A stretch of 64,000 nucleotides of DNA from Galeruca laticollis (taxonomy: Eukaryota > Arthropoda > Insecta > Coleoptera > Chrysomelidae). Position numbers and translations under genes: made by a program. The notes beneath the pieces are model-generated. The model made no database searches. It was given only the letters and a program-made list of their open reading frames with translations, and had not been told where the DNA came from. Location: contig OY998179.1 of assembly GCA_963921935.1 (NCBI GenBank), positions 25,541,114-25,605,113 on the forward strand, given 5' to 3'. Positions 33,596-45,673 of the stretch are shown in pieces (position 1 is the first letter of the stretch; each line of letters begins with the position of its first letter).

Positions 33596-34505
33596 ATGGA
33601 AGATAACTCGGGGGGCCCTCCGGGGCCCCCGTGTTAAGCCACAGGATATTCCAACAAAATATAGGTATCTAGACCCATCATCCTACATAGTAATTGTTGA
33701 AAGTAAGGAAAAAAATGTAGCAGCATTACATCCAATCACGGTCGGCAGAATTTTTAAAAACAATAAAATTAATGGAGTAATAAATTTAACAAGAAAAGGT
33801 ACGAACCGGATAGGAATAGACTTCAAGAGTCATAAACCAGCTGATGAATTTATGGAAAATGAATTATTCGTCAAGCAAAACTGGAATGTGCTGATCTCGG
33901 CAAAGTTGGTTTCATGTAGAGGCATAGTAAAATGAGTAGAGTTAAACACAACGATGGAGGAAATATTTGAGCAAGGCAAATCAAATACGAGAATACTAGG
34001 AGTAAGGAGACTGAATAGAAAGATAGATGAAAATACATATGTAGTAAGTGAAACGGTTTTAATCACCTTTGAAGGTGGAAATATGCCGAAGACCAGAGAA
34101 ATAAACTATTACGAATTAAGGGTGCAAGTATATGTTGGATCAGTAATACAATGTTTTAACTGTTTAACATTTAGTCATTCTCCAAAGATTTGTAGAGGCA
34201 AAGAGAGGTGTAATAGATGTGGAGATAATCATTGCAAAGAAGAGTGTAAGAAAGAAATTCAATGTATATACTGCAAACTGGAACACAAGGCAACAGACAG
34301 AATAAACTGCGAAGAATATAAGAGGCAAACAAAGATCAAAGAACTGATGGCATATGAAAACATATCTTTCTATGAAGCAAGTAAAATAATCCTAAGGGCA
34401 GGTAACCAAAGACAAAACGAATTCGTGTATGACGGGAACGCTTTTCCTAGCATGCCTACAAACAGTAATGACCAAAATAATATAATCACAGTTGCAGAGA
34501 AATGA
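33596..34505 (+). pseudogene. I-like LINE ORF1 (gag-like, zinc knuckles)
   Basis: ATG at 33596 opens MEDNSGGPPGPPC and hits a stop; the rest continues in another frame from about 33632 (PTKYRYLDPSSYIVIVES, LHPITVGRIFKNNKINGVIN), so one indel separates start and body. After a further stop near 33935 the frame at 33954 carries three Cys-rich knuckles: CFNCLTFSHSPKIC, CNRCGDNHCKEEC and CIYCKLEHKATDRINC. These nucleic-acid-binding knuckles are typical of ORF1 in I and Jockey clade LINEs. It is followed by ORF2 about 400 bp downstream. Confidence 0.85.
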
Positions 34506-34919
34506 CAGCACAGCACAACATCAAAAACATATTCCCGTATGGGCAAATCCCAAGAAAACGTATAGCCACATCTCCTGGGATACAATATGATAAAAAAGTC
34601 ACAGTACCTGCCTATTCCCAGTACCATGTAGTACTTCAAACTATAGAGATAACAGTCACACATCACTATAGAATACAAATCAAGAGGATACAGTACAAAT
34701 GGATGAAGAAATGACAGAAATAGTATCAATCAGCGAATTAAAAAAATATATTAAGACAGACAACGCTAACACAAAAAGAAATTCATAAAGTTATAGAAGC
34801 AACACATACAATGGTAACTAATGAATATAACATCACTGAAACCAACAATACCAGGCAATCCAACGAAAACCCAAAAAGTCCCGCTGTCTCAGATAGCGCG
34901 GAATCCACATTTTAATAGA

Positions 34920-37900
34920 GCTTAACAAAATAAAAATTATACAGTGGAATGTCTGCAGTGCACTTGCAAGGTTAGACTCAATAAAAATTCTTCTCTCTCA
35001 GTATCAGGCAGATATCCTGATATTAAACGAAACACTACTGGACAGCACAAAGAGAATGAATATTGTAAATTACACAACCATAAGACAGGATAGATATGAT
35101 GGGTATGGGGATATTGCAATCCTCATAAATAAGTGCATTCCATATTCCATTAAGAACCTTCAGTTAAATATTCCTGAAGAATGTCAAATATTGGCTACAA
35201 AGGTCAATGATTTAACAATAGTTACAATGTACTGCCCACCAATATATACCTATTAATAGTGTGCAATATGCAGAAATTTTGAACCAGCTGGGACAACCGT
35301 TTTTTTTTAATGGGAGATTTGAATACCCAACACCCAGCAATGGACTCAGGCATTGCACACTCAAGGGGAAGGAACTTAATTGAAACTCTTAATGAGTTAA
35401 ATTTAGTATATTTAAATGGTGGAACAAGAACTCGTTTTACCCGTCCACGCCAAAACAAGAGCTGTCCAGATATCACGGTATGTTCAAATCGTATCGCTAG
35501 ATATTGTCACGGGAGAACAATAGAAGATGTAGATACAAGTGATCAAGTTCCAACATTAACAGAACTAAGCATAAACAACAATTTACCTACATATGAAACA
35601 GCGCGAAAATCAAAGTGGAACATCAAAAAAGGTAACTGGAAGCAATACTTTTTAAGTTCTGATACTGGGAAAAAATATAACTCATATCAAGAAATCAAAG
35701 AGAAAATACAGAGGCAGCAGAACAAGCTATTCCAAAAACCAGTACAAAGCCAAGGAGAAAACTTAAGATAAGAAATCCTAAATGGTGGGACAAACAGTGT
35801 GAAGAGGCAAGCAAGGAAAGGAGCACTAAAAAATTATAAAGATCTAGCAAGTGAAGAGAATTATACAAAATATAAAAACATAGCTGCCAGAACAAGAAGA
35901 ATCCTAAAACAAAAAAAGAAAAAACAGCTTGATTGCTTTTACAGAAAGTCTAAACAGAGACACACCAATAAATAAAATATGTAAAATAATTAGAAAATTC
36001 TCTAACAAAAAAGAGTACTCTCAGTACGCTTCCTTAGAAGAGAATTGGATAATCGAGATGCTTGATGCAATTGCCCCACAATACATTCCATCAGAAGATC
36101 AACAGGAGTACAGTAATATTACACCATCCAAACCATTCTCAACAAATGAACTTAATATGATACTCAGAAAGAAACAAGAAAAATATGCCTGCAGGAGTTA
36201 AAAATCAATTACTTGATATCTACAACAAAATTCTGGCTGGGAAAGTGGATATACCTGAAGATTGGAGAAAACAAGTGGTGCCACCCGTCCTCAAGCCAGG
36301 AAAAGCGCCAAACTTGTATACCAATTACAGACCAACAGCAATGGAATCATGTATAGTCAAAATTATGGAAGCAATGATCAAATAGAGGTAGGAATACCAT
36401 ATAGAAAGCAAAGAGTTGCTAGCCAAAGAGCAATATGGTTTCCGAGAAGGCAAAGGGATCCAAGAATGTACAGCGAGATTAACCACTGAAATATATTCCA
36501 ATATTACGGTAAACAAGAACGAAGTAACAGTATTTTTGGACATTTCAACAGCGTATGATAACGTACTAATTCCCAAAATGGTAGAATATCTCAACAAGAT
36601 TAAGATAAATTCAGATATCATAACATTCATTCATAACCTTCTCAAACAAAGAGAAATCTATATTAGGTCTCCAAACTCGTATAAAACAGTAGGACCACAA
36701 TGGACGAACAAAGGACTTCTTCAAGGATCACCACTGAGCCCAATACTCTTTAACCTGTACACAACAACACTGGCAGAAAACATGAAAGATGAAGTGAATA
36801 TAAGTCAATTTGCAGATGACACTTCGGTATGGTGCAGCAATCAGAATTTGGAGACATCCATTCAAAAAATACAAACAACACTAAATTAACTATGGAATTG
36901 GCTAATTGAACATGTATTTTCAGTGTCGCCTACCAAATCAAAGACCATGGTGCTTGCAAGAAGAGACCTAAGACGGGCACCTCCCAACTTAACCATAAAC
37001 GGAGAGATTATTGAATAGGTTAAGGAAACATAATACCTGGGAATAATATTTGATAGCAGGTTAAATTGGACAAAACATATAGAATATATATGCAACAAAG
37101 CAACAAAAGGAATAAACGTAATGAAAGCCTTAACCAGGGTCTGGTGGGGCGCAAATCCTAAAATTCTACTGAATATATATAAAACAATTGTTAGATCTCA
37201 TCTTGACTATGGATCACACTAATATTTAAATGTTCTCAACAAAACATAGAAAAGTTAGATAGAATACAATTCCAAGCACTGCGTATAGTAACAGGATGCA
37301 TGAGAAGCACCCCCACTAATGTATTATTGGGAGAAGCAACAGAGATGCCATTACAGGACAGGAGATTATGGATATGTGCAAAATCGTCACTGAAGTGGAT
37401 GGCACAAGAAAACGGCACAACAGCAGCTAGCGTCATGAAACTCTATGAATTATATAATGAATCTCCGAGATTATTGGTATAACCGACCTCCACCAACATT
37501 AATAGAAGGATTTGACCTTGCTCTAATGTTCATAGGAGACTTGGAAAGAACTAATAAATTACCCTGTTACGGAGGAACATATGAACCACAAGTAAAAGAA
37601 ATAAAATGGATCTATTCAAAATTAACAAAAGGTGACTCATCAAGCAAAACAAAGTTCACAGACATACTAAGTACGAAATTTAAGAATATTACTATAATAT
37701 ACACAGATACCTCATAAGATCCAATAACCAAGAAATGTGGAATTGGGGTATTCTGTCCCACCTTACAAACAGGATTTAAAAAAAGACTGAGAGATGACAC
37801 TTGCATTTTCGTTGCGGAGATTCTAGCTATAAATGAAGCAGTGAAATTTGCAGAAAGAAAAAATATCCAAACAATGTTAATTCTCGAAAAGCGCTATACA

Positions 37901-38440
37901 AAAAATATCGGGAGCATAAATATCGGCAAAAACAGATGCAAATACAATAAAAACAAAAGAACTGATCTACAGAATCGAGGAAGAGGGCAATAGGATAAAA
38001 AAAATGTGGATTCCGGGGCACTCGGGGATTCCAGGAAAGGAAAAGGCGGACAAAGTGGCAGCAGAAGCAAGAACACTAACCGAAAAGGCAAAAATAAACT
38101 ACACTATGCAGAAATCACATAAAATATCAAGGATCTGGAGCGAATGGGTTTTCAAGTACCAAGAATTAGGAAGACAAAGGGACAGAGCTATACTATGCTA
38201 AACCCCATACCAAGAAAGGAGCCTTGGTTCAATGAAACTAGCTACAAATCAAGATTCCACATTTCAACTCTATGTAGAATGAAAACAACCCACTGTTGTA
38301 TACCAGCCCACCTAAATAAAATCAATATTAAAGACAACTCCCTATGCTACTGTGGGGAATATGGAGATCTCAATCATATAATTTTTAGTTGCCCAAATCA
38401 TCGAAATAGTTCGGAATTATAAAAAAACGTAAATCAAATA
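34920..38440 (+). pseudogene. I-like LINE ORF2 (endonuclease, RT, RNase H)
   Basis: Domains appear in the correct order across several frames. APE endonuclease: KIIQWNVCSALARLDSIKIL, LILNETLL, MGDLNTQHPAMDSG, SCPDITV. Reverse transcriptase: YGFREGKGIQECTARL, VFLDISTAYDNV, GLLQGSPLSPILFNLY and the intact active site ISQFADDTSVW. Thumb region: YLGIIFDSRLNWTKHI. RNase H: IYTDTS, AEILAINEAVKF and WIPGHSGIPGKEKADK. C-terminal zinc-binding CYCGEYGDLNHIIFSCPNH. RNase H plus the knuckled ORF1 favours the I group. Many frameshifts and stops; not functional. The 3' UTR seems to run to about 38.6 kb. Confidence 0.9.
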
Positions 38441-38718
38441 CACAAAAGGACCAATCCATGTTAATAACATTCTTAGATACCCTAATTCTGAGGAAGCTTG
38501 TAAGTATTTGCTTGCTAGTAATATTAAGCTGTAGTAGTATGGTTGCTGGCATAATTACCTGATGAAGTGTTCGCATGAAACATTTTTTGAGTAAATTTGA
38601 CATCAAATTAATTGACAAATATCTTTTAGCTAATCCTGTACCATCATATTCCGTATACCTGGCATGACCTTTGTGATTAGTTCTGGATCCGCCACAGAAC
38701 GAGAAGAGTCTATAAACC

Positions 38719-39262
38719 AGGTCCGTCAAGCTGCCCCCCCCCGGTTATATTTTTTCTACCAAAATGCTAGCACACATAAAGGGCACCTAGCACAACCTAG
38801 CACAACAATTTTTATAGCTAGCACACCAACTGCTCACAATAAAAATGCTTTTAAATTCGGATGGGGCCAGGTTAACGCTAGCCCCCCCCCCCCGGTTGGA
38901 ATTTTGTCGCCAAAATGCTAGCACAGTTAAAGGACACCTAGCAGAACCTAGCACACCATTTTTTATAGCTAGCACACCAACAGCTTACAATAAAAATGCC
39001 TTTGAATTCGGGTGGGGCCAGGCTGACGCTAGCCCCCCCCCCGGTTGGAATTTTTTCGCCAAAATGATAGCACAGATAAAGGACACCTAGCACACCATTT
39101 TTTATAGCTAGCACACCAACAGCTTACAATAAAAATGCTTTGGAATGCGGGTGGGGCCAGGTTAACGCTAGCTACCTCCGGTCGGAATTTTTTCGCCAAA
39201 ATGCTAGCACAAACGAAGGACACCTATCACAATCTAGCACACCATTTTTTATAGCTATAGCA
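38719..39262 (+). repeat. Left terminal tandem array of the foldback element
   Basis: About four units, each with GCCAAAATGCTAGCACA, CCTAGCACACCATTTTTTAT, AACAGCTTACAATAAAAATG and GGTGGGGCCAGG..GCTAGC. Unit starts are near 38731, 38886, 39036 and 39176. C-runs vary between units. Confidence 0.9.
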
Positions 39263-40837
39263 CAGCAACTACACTTTTACTTCTGGGGAGTGAGACGGAG
39301 GTCAGTGAAATAACGCTATACTTACTCGATGAATAAATAAATGAATAGGTTGAATATGTATTTGTATATGTAAAACGGCTGGTTTAATTGTTTCTTACTG
39401 TAGTTACGAAAAATTTTCGGAATATTCCACTCATATGGTAAAGATTCCAAATGAAGCAGGATCTTTTCGGAGATAACATCTTTTCGGAGATAACTCTCCG
39501 GCAGTGCCGAAAATTTCCCTTTTAAGTCCGTATCTAAGTAACGTCTAAGTAACAATTGTTATTATCATAATTTTAATTTAAAATATAAAAATGTCACGGT
39601 TTGAAAACGATTCTTCAAGTTTAATCCAAAAATAAGTGATTGAAAATGAACCAAAAAGGGTGATTAAATACCATGTAATGTTGTTTAAATGATTCAAACT
39701 TCGCATTAATACAGTTTTATGTCGTCTAATCGAGAAATATTCTATCGAATTACACTCATGAAAATAGTTAGATCATTAGTTTTACTTATATAGCCATGTT
39801 GCTTGTAATATTATTAGAAAGAATACATATTATTACAACCATCAACCCTTCGGGAAAACCCTTTCTTAACCCAAACATCGGCCAGTTTGGATGTACCACC
39901 TACAAGAATTTTATTTACTCTTAAGACCCATAAAAACGGCATTATTAAAATGATTCAAATTTTAACGATAGACTTGGTTTAACGACCCTTTTAAAAAGTC
40001 CGATGAGAACTTCAGATGGATTATACCTAGTTTTTAGAAAAATAAAAATACCTTTGTCATCACTTTTGCTGCCTTCCATTTAATACCCATATTGTAAGAA
40101 AGCAAAAAAAATAGTCCACTTTCTTTAGTCCGGCAACTTTGGTGATCCGCCATGTTGAATTTAGAATGACGTCACATACCTAATCATGAATTGGCATGCA
40201 AACTAGACGTATATACAGAATTTCAAATCAATCGGTTGAAGATATCTGCTTCAAAACTGAGTTGCAAGATTGCAACCGAACAAACATACCTTGCCAGTTA
40301 CATACTAAAAACTTTGAAAAATACATAGTAGTGTTGGTGTCTTATGATATGCCACAGAAATATTTGAAGCTCTGATTAACCGGCTCTAAGAATTAAAAGC
40401 TGCACGTTCTAAGTTAACTTTGGAATTTAAAAAAAATCTGATAGTGAAATGCAAAATTTATGTTATCATTATAATGGTTAATTAAACATCAACTTCGGCA
40501 ATAAATATTCTGGCAAATTTACATATAAAGTTTGAGTGTTTCTTTTAAATAAGGACTACAGTGAACCACGATCAGTCTAAAACATGTATTCTCAATATAT
40601 TGGAACATTTTTAGGGATCTCAGCCGCCCATTCCCAGATTGCACAACTTTGTCCAAAGGACATATCCAACACGGCTTCGCGTTTTTGGACATTTATTTAT
40701 CCAACATGTCTGTACGCAAACGTTTGTCGTGGCCTTTTTTATAGTGTGACGTAATTTGCAACTTATTCGTGCACGGATTGTTTCTGATTCCGTGACAAAT
40801 TGGTTGAATTTAATTATTTTGTTTTATTAAAATTACT
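39263..40837. other. Foldback element interior, non-coding
   Basis: AT-rich sequence with no supportable gene; the minus-strand frame at 39322-39555 has no recognisable motif. Confidence 0.45.
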
Positions 40838-42134
40838 ATGATTTTAACAAAATTATTTTTAACAGTAAGACATGCAATCGGTGCATTTAGAACAAGCCCT
40901 ATAGAAGCAATCTTATGCGATGCTTCGTCCTTACCCCTAAACTTAAGGAGAGATATGCAGCTCATAACATATGGCGTGAAAATACAAACGTTACCCAACC
41001 ATTTAAATAACAAGATTTTCACAAACCTTCCCAGTCCACACACACTAAGACGTAGTTCAACTAAACCATCCAGTATTCGTTTTTCAGACACATCTGAAGA
41101 GTACAGGATAAACTTACAAATAGAAAAAATTACCTATACACTCCTCCATGGCTAAGAAAACTACCACAAATAAACATATCTCTCAGTAAATACAAAAAAG
41201 AAGATACCGCTCCATCGATCTACCGAACGCTATTTTTAGAACAAATGGATCTATACAACGAACATTTAGTCATCTACACAGATGGTTCCAAATCAGATAA
41301 TGGAACAGGGGCGGCAATCGTAATCGGTGTAGATTCCTTCTTTTGGACCCTAAACCAAGAGTCTAGTATACTTAATGCCGAGTTGTATGCAATATGGCAA
41401 GCGTTGTTGTACTTCAGTCAGAGCAGCTTTGAAAAATGTTTAGTTTGTACGGATTCCTTAACTGCCACTCTCTCGACAAAAAATCGTTTTTCTGCAAATG
41501 AATGGGTTGTACGCATTCAAGAATTATCAACCCATCTATACAGTATGCAAAGGACTATTTCAATAATGTGGATACCTAGACATACCGATATTACCGGTAA
41601 TACTGAAGCTGATCTAGTAGCAAAAAAAGCCACAAGCGGAACAGTTGACAAAGGCATACCCAACACCTTCCTGGATATGAAAACGGATATAAAGAATAAA
41701 ATTTACGAAGCATGGCAGAACAGATGGAATACATATGACGGACAATTAAGACACATTAAACCGAGCGTACAAAAATGGTTCTACCCCAAAACTCTTACAA
41801 GGCGTGAACAAGTCGTCCTCAGCCGATTAAGGATAGGCCACATAAACCTAACCCATTTACACCTCCTTCTTGGAAAGAACAAACCTAGATGTGAGAAGTG
41901 CGGCATCCCACTGACAACACAACATATATTTACTTGTGCAGCCTTCAATTTTCACAGACAATTCCTCAAAATACCCCAGATCGAAAACATTCTTAGAAAC
42001 CAAAATGACGAGCTTAACCAAGTGATAACTTATCTAAAGTCCACAAATTTATTTTATAAAATATAAATTACCCCAATGATATATAGACGAGCACAATGAC
42101 CTAGATGTCGATGCTCAAACACAAAAAAAAAACA
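40838..42134 (+). pseudogene. 5'-truncated LINE with open RNase H domain
   Basis: The copy starts within the RT thumb (RHAIGAFRTSPIEAILCDAS, LNLRRDMQLITYGVKI), has stops near 41155, then an uninterrupted 273-codon frame 41245-42066. It carries RNase H catalytic blocks EHLVIYTDGSKSDNGTG, ILNAELYAIWQAL, CLVCTDSL and IMWIPRHTDITGNTEAD, then a C-terminal zinc-binding block CEKCGIPLTTQHIFTC. The 3' UTR ends in poly-A at about 42123-42134. The same 3' end appears antisense at 6484-6684. It is a passenger inside the foldback element and cannot move by itself because EN and most of RT are absent. Confidence 0.85.
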
Positions 42135-42364
42135 GTGAAGGATTTTTGTATTCTTACGTTTTTTAGCATTAATTGAAAATAAATAGATAATTATTAGTTA
42201 AATAATAGTTAATTATTAATTAATCAAATACCCTGCTAGATGGGAAAATATAGATATCACGCACAATCTGGCAACATCTTTATAGGGGCCATTTTTTATA
42301 GGAAAATGATGTTTAGGGACAAATACATCCAACATTTTCATTCATTCGTGTAACCATAGCATTA

Positions 42365-43100
42365 TTTTGCTGACGCCCCCCCACCCCCTGAATTCAAAAG
42401 CATTGTTGATGTACTAGCTATTAAAAATTTTGTGCTAGGTTGTGCTAGGTGTCTTTTCTTTGTGCTAGCATTTTGGCGAAAAAATTCTGACCGGAGGGGG
42501 CTAGCGTTAACCTGGCCCTACCCGAATTCCAAAGCATTTTTATTGTGAGCTGTTGGTGTGCTAGGTTGTGCTAGGTGTCCTTTATCTGTGCTAGCATTTT
42601 GGCGAAAAAATTCCAACTGGGGGGGGGCTAGCGTTAACCTGGCCCCACAAGAATTAAAAGGCAGTTTTATTGTAAGCTGTTGATGTGCTAGCTATAAAAA
42701 ATGGTGTGCTAGGTTGTGCTAGGTGTCCTTTATCTGTGCTAGCATTTTGGCGAAAAAATTCCAACCGGGGGGCTAGCGTTAACCTGGCCCCACCCGAATT
42801 AAAAGGCATTTTTATTGTAAGCTGTTGATGTGCTAGCTATAAAAAATGGTGTGCTAGGTTGTGCTAGGTGTCCTTTATTTGTGCTTGGTGTCCTTTATCT
42901 GTGCTAGCATTTTGGCGAAAAAATTCCAACCGGGGGGGCTAGCATTAACCTAGCCCCACCCGAATTTTAAAGCATTTTTATTGTGAGTTGTTGTTGTGCT
43001 AGCTATAAAAATTGTTGTGCTAGGTTGTGCTAGGCGCCCTTTATGTGTGCTAGCATTTTGGTAAAACAAATCCAACCCGGGGGGGGCAGCTTGACGGAGC
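42365..43100 (-). repeat. Right terminal tandem array of the foldback element
   Basis: About five units in inverted orientation relative to the left array: TGTGCTAGCATTTTGGCG recurs near 42464, 42589, 42737, 42902 and 43048. Spacing varies from about 127 to 166 bp, with a small internal duplication (TGTGCTTGGTGTCCTTTATC near 42880). Confidence 0.9.
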
Positions 43101-43110
43101 TCTATAAACC

Positions 43111-44102
43111 CTTGTTATACCTTATCCTTCCCGAAGAGCGTGGGACAAACCCAGATGCACTTAACGGTGCACTCTTCGTGAATCTGCATTCTAGAACTAA
43201 CCTATCCGGATGCTGTAAAGCGAGAGGTCAAAAAGAAGCCACAAGAAGAACCAGCCCCATATTGTAAAATTGATGGTTGACTTCAAATCAGTAGCGTAAC
43301 GATTTCACATTTTGTAGGTTAACACAAAATTAGAATATTAATAATGATAATTTATTTATTATGATATGTACGTAGTATGTAGTATAAACAATTTCTTTGA
43401 AGATTGTGATAGTGTATTTGAAGTTTTATCGCTAGGTGGCTTATAGGTTATGGTTACGGAAAACAAACACTACTTAAAGTTTAATGTAGTGTAATATTTA
43501 AATTAAAAACAAACTAATTTGCAATCTTCAAGTCGTAAGTAGGTAGGTACATCATTATTTAGGCATTAAAAAATGTAAAATGTAGAGATTTATGAAAAAT
43601 CACCGTAGAAAAATTCTAATTTAACGTTAAGCGAACACAAATTTTAATTTACACAAAGACTTAAATACATATTATATTTGTCATTAGGATATTATAGTAA
43701 AAACCAAGTAAAGTTTGTCATTGTGAACATTTGTAGCGTTGTCAGAGTGTTCACGAAATATGGAAATTATCAGAAAATAACTGAAGTCAACAAAAAACGT
43801 AAATGTAGAAAATTTCACAATATTATAAATGAAAACTACAAAATTATCGATAGTTTGATAGTTTTCGTTTAATATAGTGTGGAGTTTTTTCTATAACGTT
43901 TTTTGTTAATTAAATTTATGAATAGATTTCACAAAGTAAGGAATTCTAGAATAAAAGTGGCAAGGTTATTACTGACTTACCAAATCTTTTAATAAATAAA
44001 TATAATAAAAATACAAGCAATAAAATAAAATATGTTTAATAATGAACGTATTATCAAAGATAAAAACTAACATTAAACGAATCAACATATTGTGAAATGA
44101 AA
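43111..44102. other. Unassigned spacer
   Basis: 43111-43290 is GC-richer and continues the sequence left of the foldback insertion; the rest is AT-rich. No gene supported. Confidence 0.4.
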
Positions 44103-45673
44103 CTAGGCAGATTCAAATTCTTGTTCATTTTCTTCATCTGATTCAACATCAGTGTCACTCTCTTCACTATTAAAATTTATAACTATCGGACTAATTTCTG
44201 GACGATCAAATATTCTTTCCCTCTCATACCATTTAAATATCTCTCTTTCAGTATGTTGTATAGAATTTTTCCACATATCAGGAGTTATCATGTGCAGTGC
44301 CTCGTGCCACATGTTCAGGCAGTTATTCGCACTGTTACCATCCCTACCATTATGCCTATTGTAGTAATTTTTTGCTATGCCCCAAATTAATTCGATAGAG
44401 TTGAATATGCAATGGTAAGGAGGAAGACGTAAAACTTTGTGTCCATACTGTTCTGCCATATCGTCCACTATATACTTGATTGGTGGCTTATTTCAAAAAA
44501 AAACAAAAAAAATGTTTAAAATAAATGGCAATAAGTAAGAATATAACTGTATATTTACTGAGAAACGATTTCCAACAGTTCTGTTTTGAACATCATGTGA
44601 GAATAGGGAATGTGTTTTTCTGTCAACCATTCCTGAATAGCACATTTTGACCATTCTGTATTTGGAGTTTTATGCAATAACATGCTGTGATAAGGTGCAT
44701 TATCAAGTATAATTAGAGAAGGATTCTCTAAATTTTGCAGCAACTGATATTCAAACCATTTCAAGGAAATTGCCTGGTTCATTTTCCCATGATAATCATT
44801 CAGTTGGGTTTTTGAACAAAATATTGCTTCAGTACCTTCAATACATCCGTTTTCATTTCCAGCATGGAGTATAATATATCTGTAATAATATTATTTAAAT
44901 AATGTTTAAGTAACCACTTATGTTTTGCATTACAACAAACCTTTTACCATCCGTTTTAGTGGTTTTAACACTCTTGATATTTTCATTTTGCCATGAATGA
45001 CCTATGATGCCATTTTGAAATATCCAGGTTTCATCGATGAACACAAATTGGTATATACCTTCGTCCTTCGCTTCTTTATAATATCTTAAGAATTCTACTC
45101 TTTTCAAAACAACATTAGGTAATTCCAAAAGGCCTCGTCGTGGATTATCCTTCATCCACTTAAACCCAAGTTCTTTGAGCAATCTATTTAAAGAAGTGGT
45201 ACTACCATTAAATAATTCTCTTTCTTTTAGTTGGGACCACAATGATTGAATCGTTATGTGCTGTTCTAAGATCATACAGAAATAAAAATATGTTAAATAT
45301 ACAATTGTCGTAATTATACTTACTTCTCTGGTACATGTTGTAAGTGGTATCACGAATAGAGCTTGTATTTAAAGTTTCTGTATTTGTTACTCGTTTATGA
45401 GCGCAACGTTTTTTCTTTGGTGACTTAAACTCTTCACCTTTTTTCTTTGTTTGACAAATTTTGCTTACTGTTCTTACACTGATTTTTGAAGCAGCAGCTA
45501 CACGCTAAAATAATAGAAATTTTCGTAAAGTAAGGATATTTTATTCACGTATTACCTACCTCTTGTACAGCATTTAAGGGCAACAAAGGACCATTATTAT
45601 TCCTTTCTTGTTCTTAATAATTTACTAATGAAGCCACACGTTCTTTGCATCGGCTATTCAGCTGCTTGGGCAT
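44103..45673 (-). pseudogene. Tc1/mariner-related DDE transposase, five exons, nearly intact
   Basis: Minus strand. Exon 1 45673-45560 (MPKQLNSRCKERVASLVNY, with an in-frame TAA at 45616-45614), exon 2 45504-45324 (VAAASKISVRTVSKICQ, helix-turn-helix), exon 3 45265-44941 (LLKELGFKWMKDNPRRGLLE, YQFVFIDETWIFQNG with first D), exon 4 44879-44559 (ILHAGNENGCIEGTEAI, PSLIILDNAPYHSML with second D) and exon 5 44486-44103 (GHKVLRLPPYHCIFNSIELI with the final acidic residue; acidic tail to TAG). Introns of 55, 58, 61 and 72 bp have GT-AG ends; the first three keep frame, while the fourth, with the only AG I see, is one base out. One stop and one uncertain junction are the only defects. Terminal repeats were not found. 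Confidence 0.8.

Larger units (their letters stand above)
38719..43100. mobile_element. Foldback/MULE-like element with 10-bp target duplication
   Basis: The direct repeat TCTATAAACC stands at 38709-38718 and again at 43101-43110. Inside it the ends are inverted repeats (TCCGTCAAGCTGCCCC left, GGGGCAGCTTGACGGA right). Each end continues into a tandem array of about 150-bp units, the two arrays being inverted relative to each other (38719-39262 and 42365-43100). The outermost units of both arrays share ACACATAAAGGGC and ACAACAATTTTTATAG variants absent from inner units, so the arrays are paired ends of one element. Long termini made of tandem subrepeats plus a 9-10-bp duplication are hallmarks of foldback elements, which are usually placed in the MuDR group. 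No transposase is visible inside. Confidence 0.8.

Noticed and set aside
38719..39262. Regular repeats with spacers, CRISPR-like at first sight
   Set aside because: Units are ~150 bp, fully repeated without unique spacers, in a eukaryotic context, and paired with an inverted array.
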